From NCBI GenBank assembly GCA_951813605.1, contig OX638379.1, positions 186,001 through 250,000 on the forward strand: 64,000 bases of DNA. Direction: 5' to 3'. Made by a program: the position numbers and the translations under genes. Origin of the DNA: an uncultured Bryobacterales bacterium. Its GTDB lineage: Bacteria > Acidobacteriota > Terriglobia > Bryobacterales > UBA6623. Positions 1 through 9,655 of this stretch are shown piece after piece (positions within the stretch are counted from its first letter, which is position 1; each line of letters begins with the position of its first letter). The notes under the pieces were generated by a model. The model saw only the letters and a program-made list of their open reading frames with translations. It did no database searches and had not been told where the DNA came from.

Positions 1-2233
1 CGAGCTGCAGGAACCTCTCGAGTCTTGCGCTCGAGTGCTCCGGACCCTGGCCTTCGAAGCCATGTGGCAGTAGCATCACGAGACCGCTCCACAAGCTCCA
101 TTTGTCCTCGCCGCTCGATATGAACTGATCGATGATGACCTGCGCTACGTTTGCGAAGTCACCGAACTGCGCCTCCCAGATAACCATTCCGTCTGGCCAT
201 TCCAAACTGTAGCCGTATTCGAACCCCAGAGGTCCGCCTTCCGATAGCGGGCTGTTGTGCAACTCGAACGGTGCCTGCCTTGGGGATAGCTTTTGAAGCG
301 CGATATATCTTTCTCCTGTCTGGGAGTCTCGCACCGCCGCGTGCCGGTGCGAAAACGTTCCGCGTTCGCAATCCTGGCCAGTCAGCCGAATTCGATGGCC
401 CTCGATAAGCAAGGTGCCCATAGCAAGCGCTTCCGCGGTTGCCCAATCGACAGGCCGCAGTCCCTCGGCTATTTCTCCGCGCTGCGCGAGTAGGCGGGCG
501 ATGCGACGGTGCGGATGGAAGTTCCCCGGCGTCCGGCTGAGGCGATCGAGGATCGTCCGCAGGGTCCGCAAGGACCGAACGCCGGTATCGGGTTCGGCTA
601 TTTCGGCGTCAGATCCCTTGTTGAATCCAGACCACTCCCCGGTGAATTGGTCCCCTACGTGTATGTAGTCGTCGCGCCGCGCCGAGGCGAGTTCCTCGTC
701 GAGGTGCTCGCGCCGCTCCCTGGCTATCCGGTCGGCTTCTTCGCGAGTGACGCCTCCCTGGCTCAGAAGGTGATCAAAGTAGGCCTCTCTAACCGGCTTG
801 CGCTGATCGATCACTTGGTAGAGCAGCGGCTGGGTGAACCGAGGCTCGTCCGTCTCGTTGTGCCCCCTGCGACGGTAGCCGTACATATCGATTACGACAT
901 CGCGGTGGTACTCGTCGCGAAAATCGACGGCCAGGCGCACAACCTGCGCCGCCGCTTCCGGGTCCTCGCCGTTCACATGCAGGATTGGGATCTGCAGCAT
1001 CTTGGCGACACCCGCGGCGTAGATGCTGGACCGCCCTTGTTCCGGCTTGGTCGTGAATCCGATCTGGTTGTTGACAATGATATGGATTGTTCCGCCGACG
1101 GTGTAGCCGGGGAGCTGGCTCATGTTGAGCGTCTCTTGGACAATTCCTTCTCCGGCGAAGGCCGCGTCGCCATGAAGCAGAATGCACAGGCCCCGCGTCC
1201 GCCGGCTGTCTCCCCTGCGGTCCTGCCGTGCCCGTACCAAGCCCATCGCGACCGGGTTGACAAATTCCAAGTGGCTGGGGTTGAAGCACAGCGCCATGCG
1301 TACTTTGTCCCCGCGCGAACTGACAAACGAGCTTCGATAGCCCATGTGGTACTTGACGTCGCCTCGCCCCTCGTAATGCTCGTGGTCCAGATCGGTGTAC
1401 TCGCGGAAGATCTGCTGGGGGTTCTTGCCAATGACGTTGGCGAGAACGTTGAGGCGGCCACGGTGAGCCATTCCGATCACTATGTCGTTGACACCGTGGT
1501 GGCTAGCCCTCTCGATCAGGAGATCAAAGAGCGGAATCAGGGTCTCGCAGCCCTCCAGCGAGAAGCTCTTGGCGCCGATGAACTTCTTCTGGATGAATTC
1601 CTCAAAAATCGTGGCGTCCATCAGCCGTGTGAGGATGCGGAATTGCCGAGCCTGGCTCAGCTGGACGCGGTTGCCGATCGGTTCCATCCGCTTCTGAAGC
1701 CACTCGCGGACGTTCAGGTCGTCAATGTGCATGAACTGCACCCCTACGGAGCGGGCGTATGTCTCGCGCAATCGATCAATCACTTGGCGCGGGGTGTTGA
1801 GGGAGCAGCCGGACAGGGTTTCCGGAGAGATGCTCTTGTCTAGGTCCTGCACTTGCAGTCCGTAATACGATGGATCGAACTCAGGGGATGTACGTTTTGA
1901 GGACTCGAGAGGGTTGACCGCAGCGATCATATGACCACGGACCCTGTAGGCCCTGACAATCAAGTCGATCCGATGCTGCAGGCTCGCGGCCCACGCCGGG
2001 CCCGTCTGCTCCCGACTCGGTTCTTCCGCGGGGCCTTCGTTGGACGGGGGTGTCTTGCGACCACCGGAAGCCCACAGCGGAGTTCGCGGTCCGGCCCCCG
2101 CTCCGGAGCCAATCGAATCGAAATAGGCACGCCACTGTGCTGACACCGATACCGGATCGCGCAGGTAGTCGGCGTACAGTTCCTCGACGAAAGCGAGGTT
2201 GATCTCGGCGGGCCAGTTGCCAAGATTTGACAT
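1..2233 (-). CDS. sucA: 2-oxoglutarate dehydrogenase E1 component, partial (3' end outside window)
   Basis: Thiamine-diphosphate E1 subunit of the 2-oxoglutarate dehydrogenase complex, which decarboxylates 2-oxoglutarate in the TCA cycle. The reverse strand reads without a stop from an ATG at 2233 to the window edge, giving 744 residues of a protein that is usually about 900-950. The N-terminus has the family's start (FVEELYADYLRDPVSVSAQW), followed by a low-complexity linker near residues 50-80. Near residue 255 is AHRGRLNVLANV, near 355 the GDAAFAGEGIVQETLN thiamine/Mg2+ segment, and close to the edge WEAQFGDFANVAQVIIDQF and GQGPEHSSARLERFLQL. These motifs together make the call very secure. 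Its E2 partner, if adjacent, lies to the left of the window. A long antisense open frame across this gene is a GC artefact. Confidence 0.97.
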   Translation of the reverse strand, partial: MSNLGNWPAEINLAFVEELYADYLRDPVSVSAQWRAYFDSIGSGAGAGPRTPLWASGGRKTPPSNEGPAEEPSREQTGPAWAASLQHRIDLIVRAYRVRGHMIAAVNPLESSKRTSPEFDPSYYGLQVQDLDKSISPETLSGCSLNTPRQVIDRLRETYARSVGVQFMHIDDLNVREWLQKRMEPIGNRVQLSQARQFRILTRLMDATIFEEFIQKKFIGAKSFSLEGCETLIPLFDLLIERASHHGVNDIVIGMAHRGRLNVLANVIGKNPQQIFREYTDLDHEHYEGRGDVKYHMGYRSSFVSSRGDKVRMALCFNPSHLEFVNPVAMGLVRARQDRRGDSRRTRGLCILLHGDAAFAGEGIVQETLNMSQLPGYTVGGTIHIIVNNQIGFTTKPEQGRSSIYAAGVAKMLQIPILHVNGEDPEAAAQVVRLAVDFRDEYHRDVVIDMYGYRRRGHNETDEPRFTQPLLYQVIDQRKPVREAYFDHLLSQGGVTREEADRIARERREHLDEELASARRDDYIHVGDQFTGEWSGFNKGSDAEIAEPDTGVRSLRTLRTILDRLSRTPGNFHPHRRIARLLAQRGEIAEGLRPVDWATAEALAMGTLLIEGHRIRLTGQDCERGTFSHRHAAVRDSQTGERYIALQKLSPRQAPFELHNSPLSEGGPLGFEYGYSLEWPDGMVIWEAQFGDFANVAQVIIDQFISSGEDKWSLWSGLVMLLPHGFEGQGPEHSSARLERFLQL

Positions 2234-3174
2234 GTTCGTGCTCAAAGCGGCAACGATTCCGCCCTTACTCAAGAGAATACAGTGCCGGGCGCAAGTAACT
2301 TCTTGCATCTCCATTCGGGGCTGCTGCCAGCCGGTCTCGAAGATGGCCCGAATCCGGGCGATTCGAACCATAGCGGGTCCGAGCCAACTTGGGCAGAAGC
2401 AATTCTGCGCAGGCATCATAGGCACCGCTGGCGCTAGTTTGGGGGCCTTCGCAAGAGGACCGTCTGCAACGCTGCGCACCGCGGCAGCATGACCGAGGCG
2501 ATCGATGTGGATCTCAGCCGACGCCGCAGGGCTGTCACGCGCACGCCTGCTCCCAGACGCTGGAGGATGGTCGGAGTTGCCTAGTCGAGCGGTGCCATTG
2601 TCGAAGCCGAGATCGTCGGGAGGTGGATGTCGTAGAAGAACCGATTCGAGACTCAATCGCTCACCCGCTCAGATAGAGTGCAGATCATTCCCCGCACTGC
2701 AAGCCATGATGTCTTGGTCTGGGAGGAAGCCGACTTCTGGAAGAGGACAATCCGTCTCGCAGCAGTCTCGATGACACCAATCGCCCGCAGGTGCACGTTA
2801 GGCGCGCCATTCGCCACTAGCACTTGTTGCTCAAGACCGGGGCTGCGTCTCGAATCTGAGGGACTCACGTCTATCTTTACCCCCTTAATTGCGAGTCGGA
2901 GGACTCCGCACTTGTCGGAGTCCGACAATCGACATTGCTGCACCTTCACCCCTCCACGGCTTGCATCAATTAGCAATCCAGTTGCAGTTGGTGAGTGCGC
3001 TGCATAGTTAAGCCTTCTCGACTGGTGTCTCAGGTATGTCTGTCCACACGGCGGGGATAGGCAACCTAGAGAAAGGATAGTGGAATGAAAACATAACTTG
3101 AAGGAATGAAGATCTATAAATCCAGGATTTCGTAGCATAATCGGCAGATTTCTATAGTCCGCTATCATGAATCC
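2234..3174. other. Intergenic region upstream of sucA and bfr
   Basis: This 0.94-kb gap must carry the divergent promoters of sucA and the bacterioferritin gene. The longest open frames (both strands, 2650-3150) resemble no family I know and have no convincing start context. A perfect 8-bp inverted repeat with a 7-base loop (GGACTCCG/CGGAGTCC) lies near 2900-2922 and is not followed by a T run. I see no gene here. Confidence 0.5.
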
Positions 3175-3663
3175 ATGCAGGGAAGCCCGAGCATCATCCA
3201 GCACCTCAACCGCGTGCTGAAGGGCGAATTCACCGCGATCCACCAGTACATCGTCCACGCCGAGATGTGCGACAACTGGGGCTACGGCAAGCTTGGAGCA
3301 TTCATCAAGCAGCAGGCGATTGGCGAGATGCGCCATGCCGAGGTGCTGATCGAGCGCATCTTGTTCCTCGAAGGCGTTCCCGGCATGGGCGAGCTTAGCC
3401 CGCTCAACGTCGGCCAAAACGTCAAGGACCAGCTTTCCAACGACGTGCAACTGGAGTACGAGGCCGCGAGAATCCTAAACGCCGCGATTCGGGACGCCGC
3501 GGCTGCCGGAGACAACGCTTCGCGGGAGCTATTCGAAATGATCCTCAAAGACGAGGAGGAGCATGTCGACTGGCTGGAGGCGCAGCTCCAGATGATCGGC
3601 GACATGGGCCTCGGCATCTATCTCTCGCAGCAGCTGGCGGACGCTGCAGGCGCCGGCGCATGA
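3175..3663 (+). CDS. bfr: Bacterioferritin
   Basis: Heme-containing 24-mer ferritin that oxidises Fe(II) and stores Fe(III) in the cytoplasm. The 162-residue product matches the family's length and opens with the Bfr-type start (G-P-x-I-I-x-L-N-x-V-L). All ferroxidase ligands are at canonical positions: E18, E51, H54, E94, E127 and H130. Met52, the axial heme ligand shared between subunit pairs, is present, which separates it from non-heme ferritin and Dps. It stands alone, with no bacterioferritin-associated ferredoxin gene beside it. The ATG at 3175 lacks a strong ribosome-binding site but fits the family start exactly. Confidence 0.96.
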   Translation: MQGSPSIIQHLNRVLKGEFTAIHQYIVHAEMCDNWGYGKLGAFIKQQAIGEMRHAEVLIERILFLEGVPGMGELSPLNVGQNVKDQLSNDVQLEYEAARILNAAIRDAAAAGDNASRELFEMILKDEEEHVDWLEAQLQMIGDMGLGIYLSQQLADAAGAGA

Positions 3664-4767
3664 CCGGTGCCTGTCTCATTGGGACAAGTGCTCGAGAGCG
3701 GGTTGAATGCCGTTCACCTTGATGCTTGGTCGGTTGCGACAGCGCAGGGCCCTCCCGGATCGTTACGAGAGATCCGTGTCCGCGGGATAACTTCCTGAAT
3801 GAGAATGAGATAGCGTAATCTCGGTTTTCTCGGGCTGCGGATGCACGAATTGCGGGAGGTTGTCCAAGGACCCACGACCTAAGGTGTGGAGCGGCGCAGG
3901 TTGTGCCAGGCGTACCAGCATCGCCGGCAGCGCGTTGCGCTCGCATGGAGAGGGGCTACACCGGCGATCGCAGAATTCAGTCGAAGCGCTCGTTCGAATA
4001 AGACCTATGAGCCCCCCTAGGACCAATCGGGAGAGCGGTTGAGGCCGACGTTTGCAAACGCTAGCACGTTTCTTGCCGGTCTGTCAGATGACCCTCCGGG
4101 CGCTTTTCAATTGCGGTTGGCATGCCAGCCGCAACGAACGACCCGCTCGCCGGATATCTGAGTGCCAGGGACCTGCTGAGTCTCGACCCGCTCACTGTAT
4201 CCTTCCCTCGTCTCGGAGTCGGGATTGCGCGGGCGCCCCGTAGAATGCATTGTCTGCACAGCAGGATGCCCCATCAACTCGGCAATGTTGCCCGCAATGC
4301 GGGTGGAACCGAATTGGCATCGAGCTTCATGGAGCCGCTGGGCGTGAGCCAACAGTGCCTGGAGCAGGGGTCAGTCATCCTGGATCTCATCCATGGATCG
4401 GGTGTCGATTGCAGTGAAACCCTGTTGCAAGATACAATGAACATCAAGGTACTCATCTGCAATTTCCTTGCAGTTGTTCGATATCTCGAGAATTAATATC
4501 AATTATATATAGGCGAAATCAGATTACGATAGGAGCTTATAAAGCAACCAACGATCGGCGTTTTCGACTAGATCTAGCAGGGAAAATCTCCATAATTCCT
4601 AATTGAATTGGCTAAGCCATGGACCTGCGATGCAATACTCGTGCCTGCTGGCAGCGTATCAATGGCATTCGGAGCAAACGGAATCTGCCATGTGCCAGAT
4701 CACGGGGGGGACGAAGTCGCGTCCGGCACCGAACCGCGAGCGTGCATGTGCCTCTCGGCCGGCCTCT
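3664..4767. other. Long intergenic region between bfr and the lipoprotein gene
   Basis: About 1.1 kb with no credible intact gene. An AT-rich patch at 4490-4620 is unlike the surrounding DNA. A reverse-strand open frame at 4107-4352 has a fragment (LHEARCQFGS, then ELMGHPAVQTM) faintly like the C-terminal box of tyrosine recombinases. It lacks the catalytic Arg-His-Arg-Tyr set, so I do not call it. No tRNA or recognisable structured RNA was seen. Confidence 0.4.
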
Positions 4768-6057
4768 CTAAGATGTTCCAGGCATCCTCAGGATGAACAT
4801 CTGGCGAGTGCCGTCCTCCATCATGCTGGGGACTAGGAGCGTGTCGCCGGAACGATTCCAGCGGGGAGCGGGGTCGCATCGCACATCCCCCCTAACACGT
4901 CCGAACAGATCGAATCCTCCGGCACGATACGTCTCGCCAGTGCGGCGATTGTGGATGACGTAGTGCACCTTCCCGTCAGACTTGTAACCGTTGGCCAGCC
5001 ACGCGAGGTCAGGCGACAGAGCGATGTCGCCTTCAGGGTCCGGGAACAAATCGATGTCGCCGATTAATTCCACCAATTGCTGTGAATCGACGTCGAACAC
5101 CGCCTGCCGGTTCGCGATCGATCCGATCATTCGCGACCCCGCGTCCCATTCGGGATGTCCTCCTATGTGTGTTTGCTGGCGCCTCAGATCCGTGCCGTCG
5201 CGCGCAACGGTGAATGACGCGTTCACCCGGCCTCCCTGGCCGAAGTTCGCCCGCGCAAAGAAAAACAGCCGTGCGCCGGTGCGACTCCACAGCGTATGGT
5301 TGATGAAGAGGGGCAGGGAGTCGATGTCCGGACGCTCGCGTCGAAGGGCCTCGGCGAGGTCGTGGAACGAGACCAGAAGCTCCTTGTTGCCAGACTCGAC
5401 ATCCACAAGGAAGACACCGTCGTCTTTGGGAGCGCTGACGCCGTCGGTCCAGTCCCACGCTCCGGGATAGCCCGTGACGCGGCGCAGACGCGCCATCCTA
5501 GCGTAATTGATCCCGGCGAAATGCTTCCCGTCGAAGGCCACACCGCCATTCCCGACGGGCGTGTCTTCAAAGCGATACTCCCGGACTCTGCGTCCTTCGG
5601 TGATGTCGAACAGCACGCAGAAGACCTTGCCGGACTCTGGGTCGCGGTCATTGAAAAAGAATTGATTTTCCGGATCGGCCGGATTCCAGTAAAACATCGT
5701 CCCTTGCTGGACGTTCCAGCCTCTTGACGTGTCGACAGCCCGAACCTCGTAGTTGTTCTCGGTGTCGAGCAGGATGACGTCAGCGACATCGTTGGGTCCG
5801 GGCATGCGGTCCACGAATTCCGTGCGAAGAGCAAGAATGTAGCGCCCGCTCGCGTTCCAGGGGATCGTGCCCACATGACCGATATAGCCGAAAAAGTGGT
5901 TCTTGGGTCCCGAGGTGATCTGCTCGCGCTCGATCTCTGTCGGTGGACCCGGGGGCCCCGCACAAGCAAGGGCGAGGAGGCAAATGCCGGGCAAGAGGCG
6001 GCCAAGGCGCAAGCTGGGCTTTCGGCTTCCTGCTGGAGAGGCGGTTTCGACCTTCAT
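4768..6057 (-). CDS. Beta-propeller (TolB/oligogalacturonide-lyase-like) lipoprotein
   Basis: Predicted exported lipoprotein of 429 residues with a WD40/TolB-like propeller fold. The open frame extends upstream, but the ATG at 6057 is preferred because it gives a clean lipoprotein signal: charged n-region, then GICLLALAC with the lipobox cysteine followed by Ala-Gly. The mature part has repeated blade-like units (for example HPEWDAGSRMIGSI, WNRSGDTLLVPSMMEDGTR). These resemble the propellers of oligogalacturonate-lyase-like and TolB-like proteins, but I cannot identify the lyase catalytic residues. Substrate is unknown. The gene stands alone, divergent from the thioesterase gene. Confidence 0.7.
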   Translation of the reverse strand: MKVETASPAGSRKPSLRLGRLLPGICLLALACAGPPGPPTEIEREQITSGPKNHFFGYIGHVGTIPWNASGRYILALRTEFVDRMPGPNDVADVILLDTENNYEVRAVDTSRGWNVQQGTMFYWNPADPENQFFFNDRDPESGKVFCVLFDITEGRRVREYRFEDTPVGNGGVAFDGKHFAGINYARMARLRRVTGYPGAWDWTDGVSAPKDDGVFLVDVESGNKELLVSFHDLAEALRRERPDIDSLPLFINHTLWSRTGARLFFFARANFGQGGRVNASFTVARDGTDLRRQQTHIGGHPEWDAGSRMIGSIANRQAVFDVDSQQLVELIGDIDLFPDPEGDIALSPDLAWLANGYKSDGKVHYVIHNRRTGETYRAGGFDLFGRVRGDVRCDPAPRWNRSGDTLLVPSMMEDGTRQMFILRMPGTS

Positions 6058-6373
6058 ATAAGCTTGACCGGTCCCAGCATACTGCGAATCTTCCAACGAC
6101 TGCGAATCAGATCTTGTCGGGTTCGCGGAGAAGCGGGATCGGCGAAACGAATACGAACCAATTTCGGACGACGGACGGGAAATGCGTTCGAAACGGGGGG
6201 GCCGAAGGTCCGGACGGTGCCCGAGTTTTCTGTGTACTTCGAAAACCCGCAGTCGAGGCTGTGCGGGCAATTCCTTGGTCAGGCTCCAATCGCGGGCCGC
6301 CCCGAGCAGCTTGCACGAGCCGCGCAGCTACGATGATTGAGGCATATCGCGGTCGCCTCGAAGGTTGAGCGCG
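6058..6373. other. Divergent intergenic region
   Basis: About 316 bp between the divergent starts of the lipoprotein (6057) and thioesterase (6374) genes. It should hold both promoters. I see no small gene, repeat or structured RNA in it. Confidence 0.5.
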
Positions 6374-6829
6374 ATGGGGCGAACAGGCATGCAGTCACTC
6401 GAAGCTCAGAACCCGCAATTCGAACGCGACGTTCGGGAAACATTCGCCCAGCAGACCTTCATGAGAATGATTGGCGCCAAGATCACCGGTCTTTCTGCCG
6501 GCTCGGTGGAGATCTCGGTGCCCTGCAGCGACAACCTTCTTCAGCACCACGGCTACCTGCACGGTGCCGTGATAGCCGCAATTGTCGATACCGCCTGCGG
6601 ATGCTCGGCGATGACGCTGATGCCGCCGAGTTCCTCGGTACTAACCGTGGAGTACAAGATCAACTTTCTCGCCCCTGCCGCCGGAGAACGCATCGTCGCG
6701 CGCGGTCGCGTTTTGAAAGCTGGGCGTAGGCTGACCGTCTGCTCAGGAGAGGCGCTGGCGTTGGCTGACGGGAAGGAGAAGCCAGTTGCCGCGCTGGTGG
6801 CGACCATGGTTCGGGTGACGGCAGCGTAG
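6374..6829 (+). CDS. PaaI-family hotdog thioesterase
   Basis: Acyl-CoA thioesterase of the PaaI/YbgC-like hotdog fold, 151 residues, cytoplasmic. HHGYLHGAVIAAIVDTACG is the family's hallmark, where an Asp on the central helix and the preceding His/Gly loop form the active site. SSVLTVEYKINFLAPAAGERIVARGRVLKAGRRL matches the conserved second half. The ATG at 6374 has a GAAGG sequence about 9 bases upstream; a TTG at 6365 and an ATG at 6389 are alternatives. PaaI itself removes dead-end CoA esters in phenylacetate catabolism, but no paa genes are nearby, so the substrate is unknown. Confidence 0.88.
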   Translation: MGRTGMQSLEAQNPQFERDVRETFAQQTFMRMIGAKITGLSAGSVEISVPCSDNLLQHHGYLHGAVIAAIVDTACGCSAMTLMPPSSSVLTVEYKINFLAPAAGERIVARGRVLKAGRRLTVCSGEALALADGKEKPVAALVATMVRVTAA

Positions 6830-6913
6830 CGTCCTCGCTCAGAGCGACTCGCTAGCATGGCCCGCCGCTCCGGCCACAGCGCACGGTTTGGCATCCGCCC
6901 AACGGTCTGCCCG

Positions 6914-8977
6914 TTACATGCCGATGGAGAATCCATGCCCGAAGCGCCCGTTTAGAGCAGCCGCGATGCTCATCGATTCCGAGATCTTCGAAGCGGATCT
7001 CGTGCCTTCGTAGATTCGTTTGGTAGCGGTGTATTCAGCTGGCATGCCGCCGTAGAACGTGATCCGGCGTGGCGCGATCAGGGCCGCGAAGCCCGGGAGG
7101 TCCGAGTAGCGCGAAGCCCCTAGGAGGATCGGGCCTCCGTCGTGCGACACGGGAGGCCGTATCAAGATCACGTGCTCTATCGAGTCGTCCAGCGCCGCAG
7201 CGTAGATCGCCCACCCAGCCGCCGGGCCGATCCCGCTGACGGCGACCGGTCGCCCCCCTGTCTTCTGCCGCAGCAGCTGGGCAGCTGCCAGCACGCTCCC
7301 GATGCGGATCGAGTCCACCGTGCGGCCCGTTTGCATCGCGTTACGAAGAAGCATTTTCCATTCGGATTTCGGCCACACCGCCGTCCCCGTGCCGGGCGGG
7401 TGTACCACTAGCACGGGATTTCGCCCGAAGCGGCCGAGGTTTCTTAGCAGGCGCTGGACCGCCGCAGGGTCCTCTCCTGGGGACGCGATGTGCAGCAAGG
7501 CCGGACCGTCCGCGTTTTCTGGGATCCGCAGCAAGATTTCGACAGGAACGTGTCCCGCGAAGTCGAACGCGAGCGCTTCGAAACCGTCGGGTGTGTCCAT
7601 GCTTCCCCGCTCGGTCACCGGAGCGCCGGTGCTTGGGGGGAGAGTCTGGAGCACTTTGGTTCGGAGTGCTTCCAGAAGTTCATGGCGCTGGCGTTTCCAA
7701 GCGCTTGTGCCCGTCCATTCCGAGGCGGCCGATGGCGGGACGAAGAACTCGTGCATCTGAAAGTTTCGCGCGTCGGTCGGAGGCTCGCCACCGAAGACGG
7801 CTAGGTCAGCCGCGTCGATCTCCTCAAAACCGGTATCGATTTGGCGCGGCTCAATATCCAGTACCCAGCGGTCAAGCCATTTCACGGCTTCTGATCGCAG
7901 TAGGTCCGAGTCCTGGTGGCCGCTCTCGACCACCAAATTCCGAAACTTGTCCGGAACTTCGTAGGAAGCGTATAGCGAGGACATCGCGGCCTCGAACTCC
8001 TCGTAGCCCGCGACGGGGAACAGCGGGTCTTCGCGCCCGTGTGCCGTAAGCAACGGTCTCGGCGCAATGAGGGCTCCGAGATGGATCAGGTCGTGCATCC
8101 GGAAATTTACCGGATACATGCAGTCGCAATGCATTCTTTGCGTGTTATCCGACACGCTGACTGCGTAAGTCCCGATACCCATGATCGGGATCACGGCTTG
8201 GATTCGCGGCTCCACCGCGGCCGCAAACCAGCTCATGGCGGCCCCCCCGGATCGACCGGTAATCGCGAACCTATTGCTATCCACCTCGGGGCGGGTTTCC
8301 AAATAGTCGAGTCCGCGAATCACATTCCAGACTTCGAGGCCGGCCGGACTGTACGCTCGGGTGTACCACTCGTACATTTCTTGGTTTAAAACGCCATGGT
8401 GCAGTCCGACCGTCTCTGCAATCTGGATCGGATCGATCACCATGGCTGCGTAACCGTGGCGAGCCAGTGTGTGTCCGTGCCTTTGATATGAAGTCTTAGC
8501 TCCGTGGGGAGAAAAGGCGTGGCCGCAAACGTAGACCACAGCTGGCACTGGGCCCGTCCTGTCTGTGGGCAGGTATAGATTCGCAGTCACGTAGACCTTG
8601 GAGATGCTCTCGAACGCGATCTTCTCCACTACGTACCCAGAACGCTCGATCTTGCCCGTGATCCGGACGTTCAGCGGTGTTTTCGGGCGGTCAACGCCAA
8701 AACCGAGCATGTCCTTCAGCTCGTTGCGGCGCTGCTCGCGGACCGCTTCCCACGTCTCGCGGGATGCGGCCTCCGTCTTGGCTCGATCCGTGATCGCACG
8801 GGCCTCTCCCGCAAGTCGCGCCAAGATTCCGTCCCTCGAGAGATTCGCACGGGTGGCCGGGCCCTTGGGCTCTACCGAGCCCGAGCCGGATTGCATGGGT
8901 GAGCCACCACAGCCCACAAGGATTGCCAGAACCCCCGTGCAAGCTGTGGTGACGACGACACGGCGCAGTGATTTCAT
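6914..8977 (-). CDS. AXE1/dienelactone-hydrolase-like alpha/beta hydrolase lipoprotein
   Basis: Predicted exported lipoprotein hydrolase of 687 residues. The ATG at 8977 gives a lipoprotein signal ending in ILVGCGGS. A central alpha/beta-hydrolase domain of acetyl-xylan-esterase type follows: VPAVVYVCGHAFSPHG (oxyanion side), the nucleophile elbow GRSGGA, an acid in HGREDPLFP and the catalytic His in ESGHQDS. A further C-terminal hydrolase-like segment begins near residue 430 and contains AVSGIGPAAGW, without an obvious serine. This size and layout are common in Acidobacteriota and Planctomycetota. Deacetylation of a carbohydrate or another ester is likely; the substrate is inferred only. The downstream sulfatase fits a polysaccharide role. 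Confidence 0.8.
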   Translation of the reverse strand: MKSLRRVVVTTACTGVLAILVGCGGSPMQSGSGSVEPKGPATRANLSRDGILARLAGEARAITDRAKTEAASRETWEAVREQRRNELKDMLGFGVDRPKTPLNVRITGKIERSGYVVEKIAFESISKVYVTANLYLPTDRTGPVPAVVYVCGHAFSPHGAKTSYQRHGHTLARHGYAAMVIDPIQIAETVGLHHGVLNQEMYEWYTRAYSPAGLEVWNVIRGLDYLETRPEVDSNRFAITGRSGGAAMSWFAAAVEPRIQAVIPIMGIGTYAVSVSDNTQRMHCDCMYPVNFRMHDLIHLGALIAPRPLLTAHGREDPLFPVAGYEEFEAAMSSLYASYEVPDKFRNLVVESGHQDSDLLRSEAVKWLDRWVLDIEPRQIDTGFEEIDAADLAVFGGEPPTDARNFQMHEFFVPPSAASEWTGTSAWKRQRHELLEALRTKVLQTLPPSTGAPVTERGSMDTPDGFEALAFDFAGHVPVEILLRIPENADGPALLHIASPGEDPAAVQRLLRNLGRFGRNPVLVVHPPGTGTAVWPKSEWKMLLRNAMQTGRTVDSIRIGSVLAAAQLLRQKTGGRPVAVSGIGPAAGWAIYAAALDDSIEHVILIRPPVSHDGGPILLGASRYSDLPGFAALIAPRRITFYGGMPAEYTATKRIYEGTRSASKISESMSIAAALNGRFGHGFSIGM

Positions 8978-9655
8978 GGGGTGCAACTCTGACCACACGA
9001 TAACGTAGGCAGCCGCCATGGGAGGCTTTGGAAACAGCCTGGACCGAGGGTTGCCGGGGCTCCTTTTGAAATACAGCCGTCCAGCCGCTCGCGACACGGC
9101 CTCGAAGGAAGGTTGGGCTTCCCCCGAACCACGGGAGTTCCATAGTGGAGTAGCGGACGGGTGGGCACTTCAATGTCTCGAGCGTGCCTGTCGGCTTGCA
9201 GGCCTCGACGATCGCAGCCAAGCAGGCAATCGCCGCTTCCCTGACTTGAAGCTGCCGACCGGCGGGCCGCCCGGCAGCATCAGCCGCGAAAAGATCTTGT
9301 ATGCCCGGAGCGTCGGTTTCGTTCGCCTGAGCGATCCCTCCAGATGGTCAGGCCTTCCGCTGGAGAGCGCGCGGAACCGCAGCGGTGGCGATAGGCAGTG
9401 ATTGAGTGCAAGCTGATCCGAAATAGCTTGAAGCCGATTTGCGAAAGGGCTCGGCACGGAGCTGGGAGTAAGTGGACCTCGCCGGAGCAACATAGGGCCA
9501 TCTGGTGATCTTCGACCGCGACGAGGGCGCGAGATGTAAGGGCCGGGTTTTCCGCCTCGAGAAGGAGAGCGGGGAACTGCCCTATGCTCAATCGCTAGCC
9601 AGACCCATCGTCGTCCCGCGGAGTATTCGCAAGAGTTTACTGACAAGGTCGCAGC
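8978..9655. other. Intergenic region, no recognisable gene
   Basis: About 680 bp upstream of the esterase lipoprotein gene and downstream of the sulfatase stop (both on the reverse strand). Several open frames occur on both strands, up to 158 codons, but none shows a recognisable motif or start signal. It may be decayed coding sequence, since stops are rarer than expected for non-coding DNA, but high GC alone can explain that. Confidence 0.4.

Noticed and set aside
509..1843. A 444-codon forward open frame over sucA
   Set aside because: It is antisense to the clearly homologous sucA sequence and has no motif of its own; GC-rich codon bias explains the absence of stops.
3797..3815. Fur-box-like hexamer repeat GAATGAGAATGAGATAGC near bfr
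   Set aside because: It is downstream of bfr, not in a promoter, and matches only half of the Fur consensus.
4107..4352. Possible tyrosine-recombinase C-terminal fragment on the reverse strand
   Set aside because: Only a vague LHEARCQFGS/ELMGHPAVQ similarity; the catalytic Arg and Tyr residues are not in place and no att-like repeats were seen.
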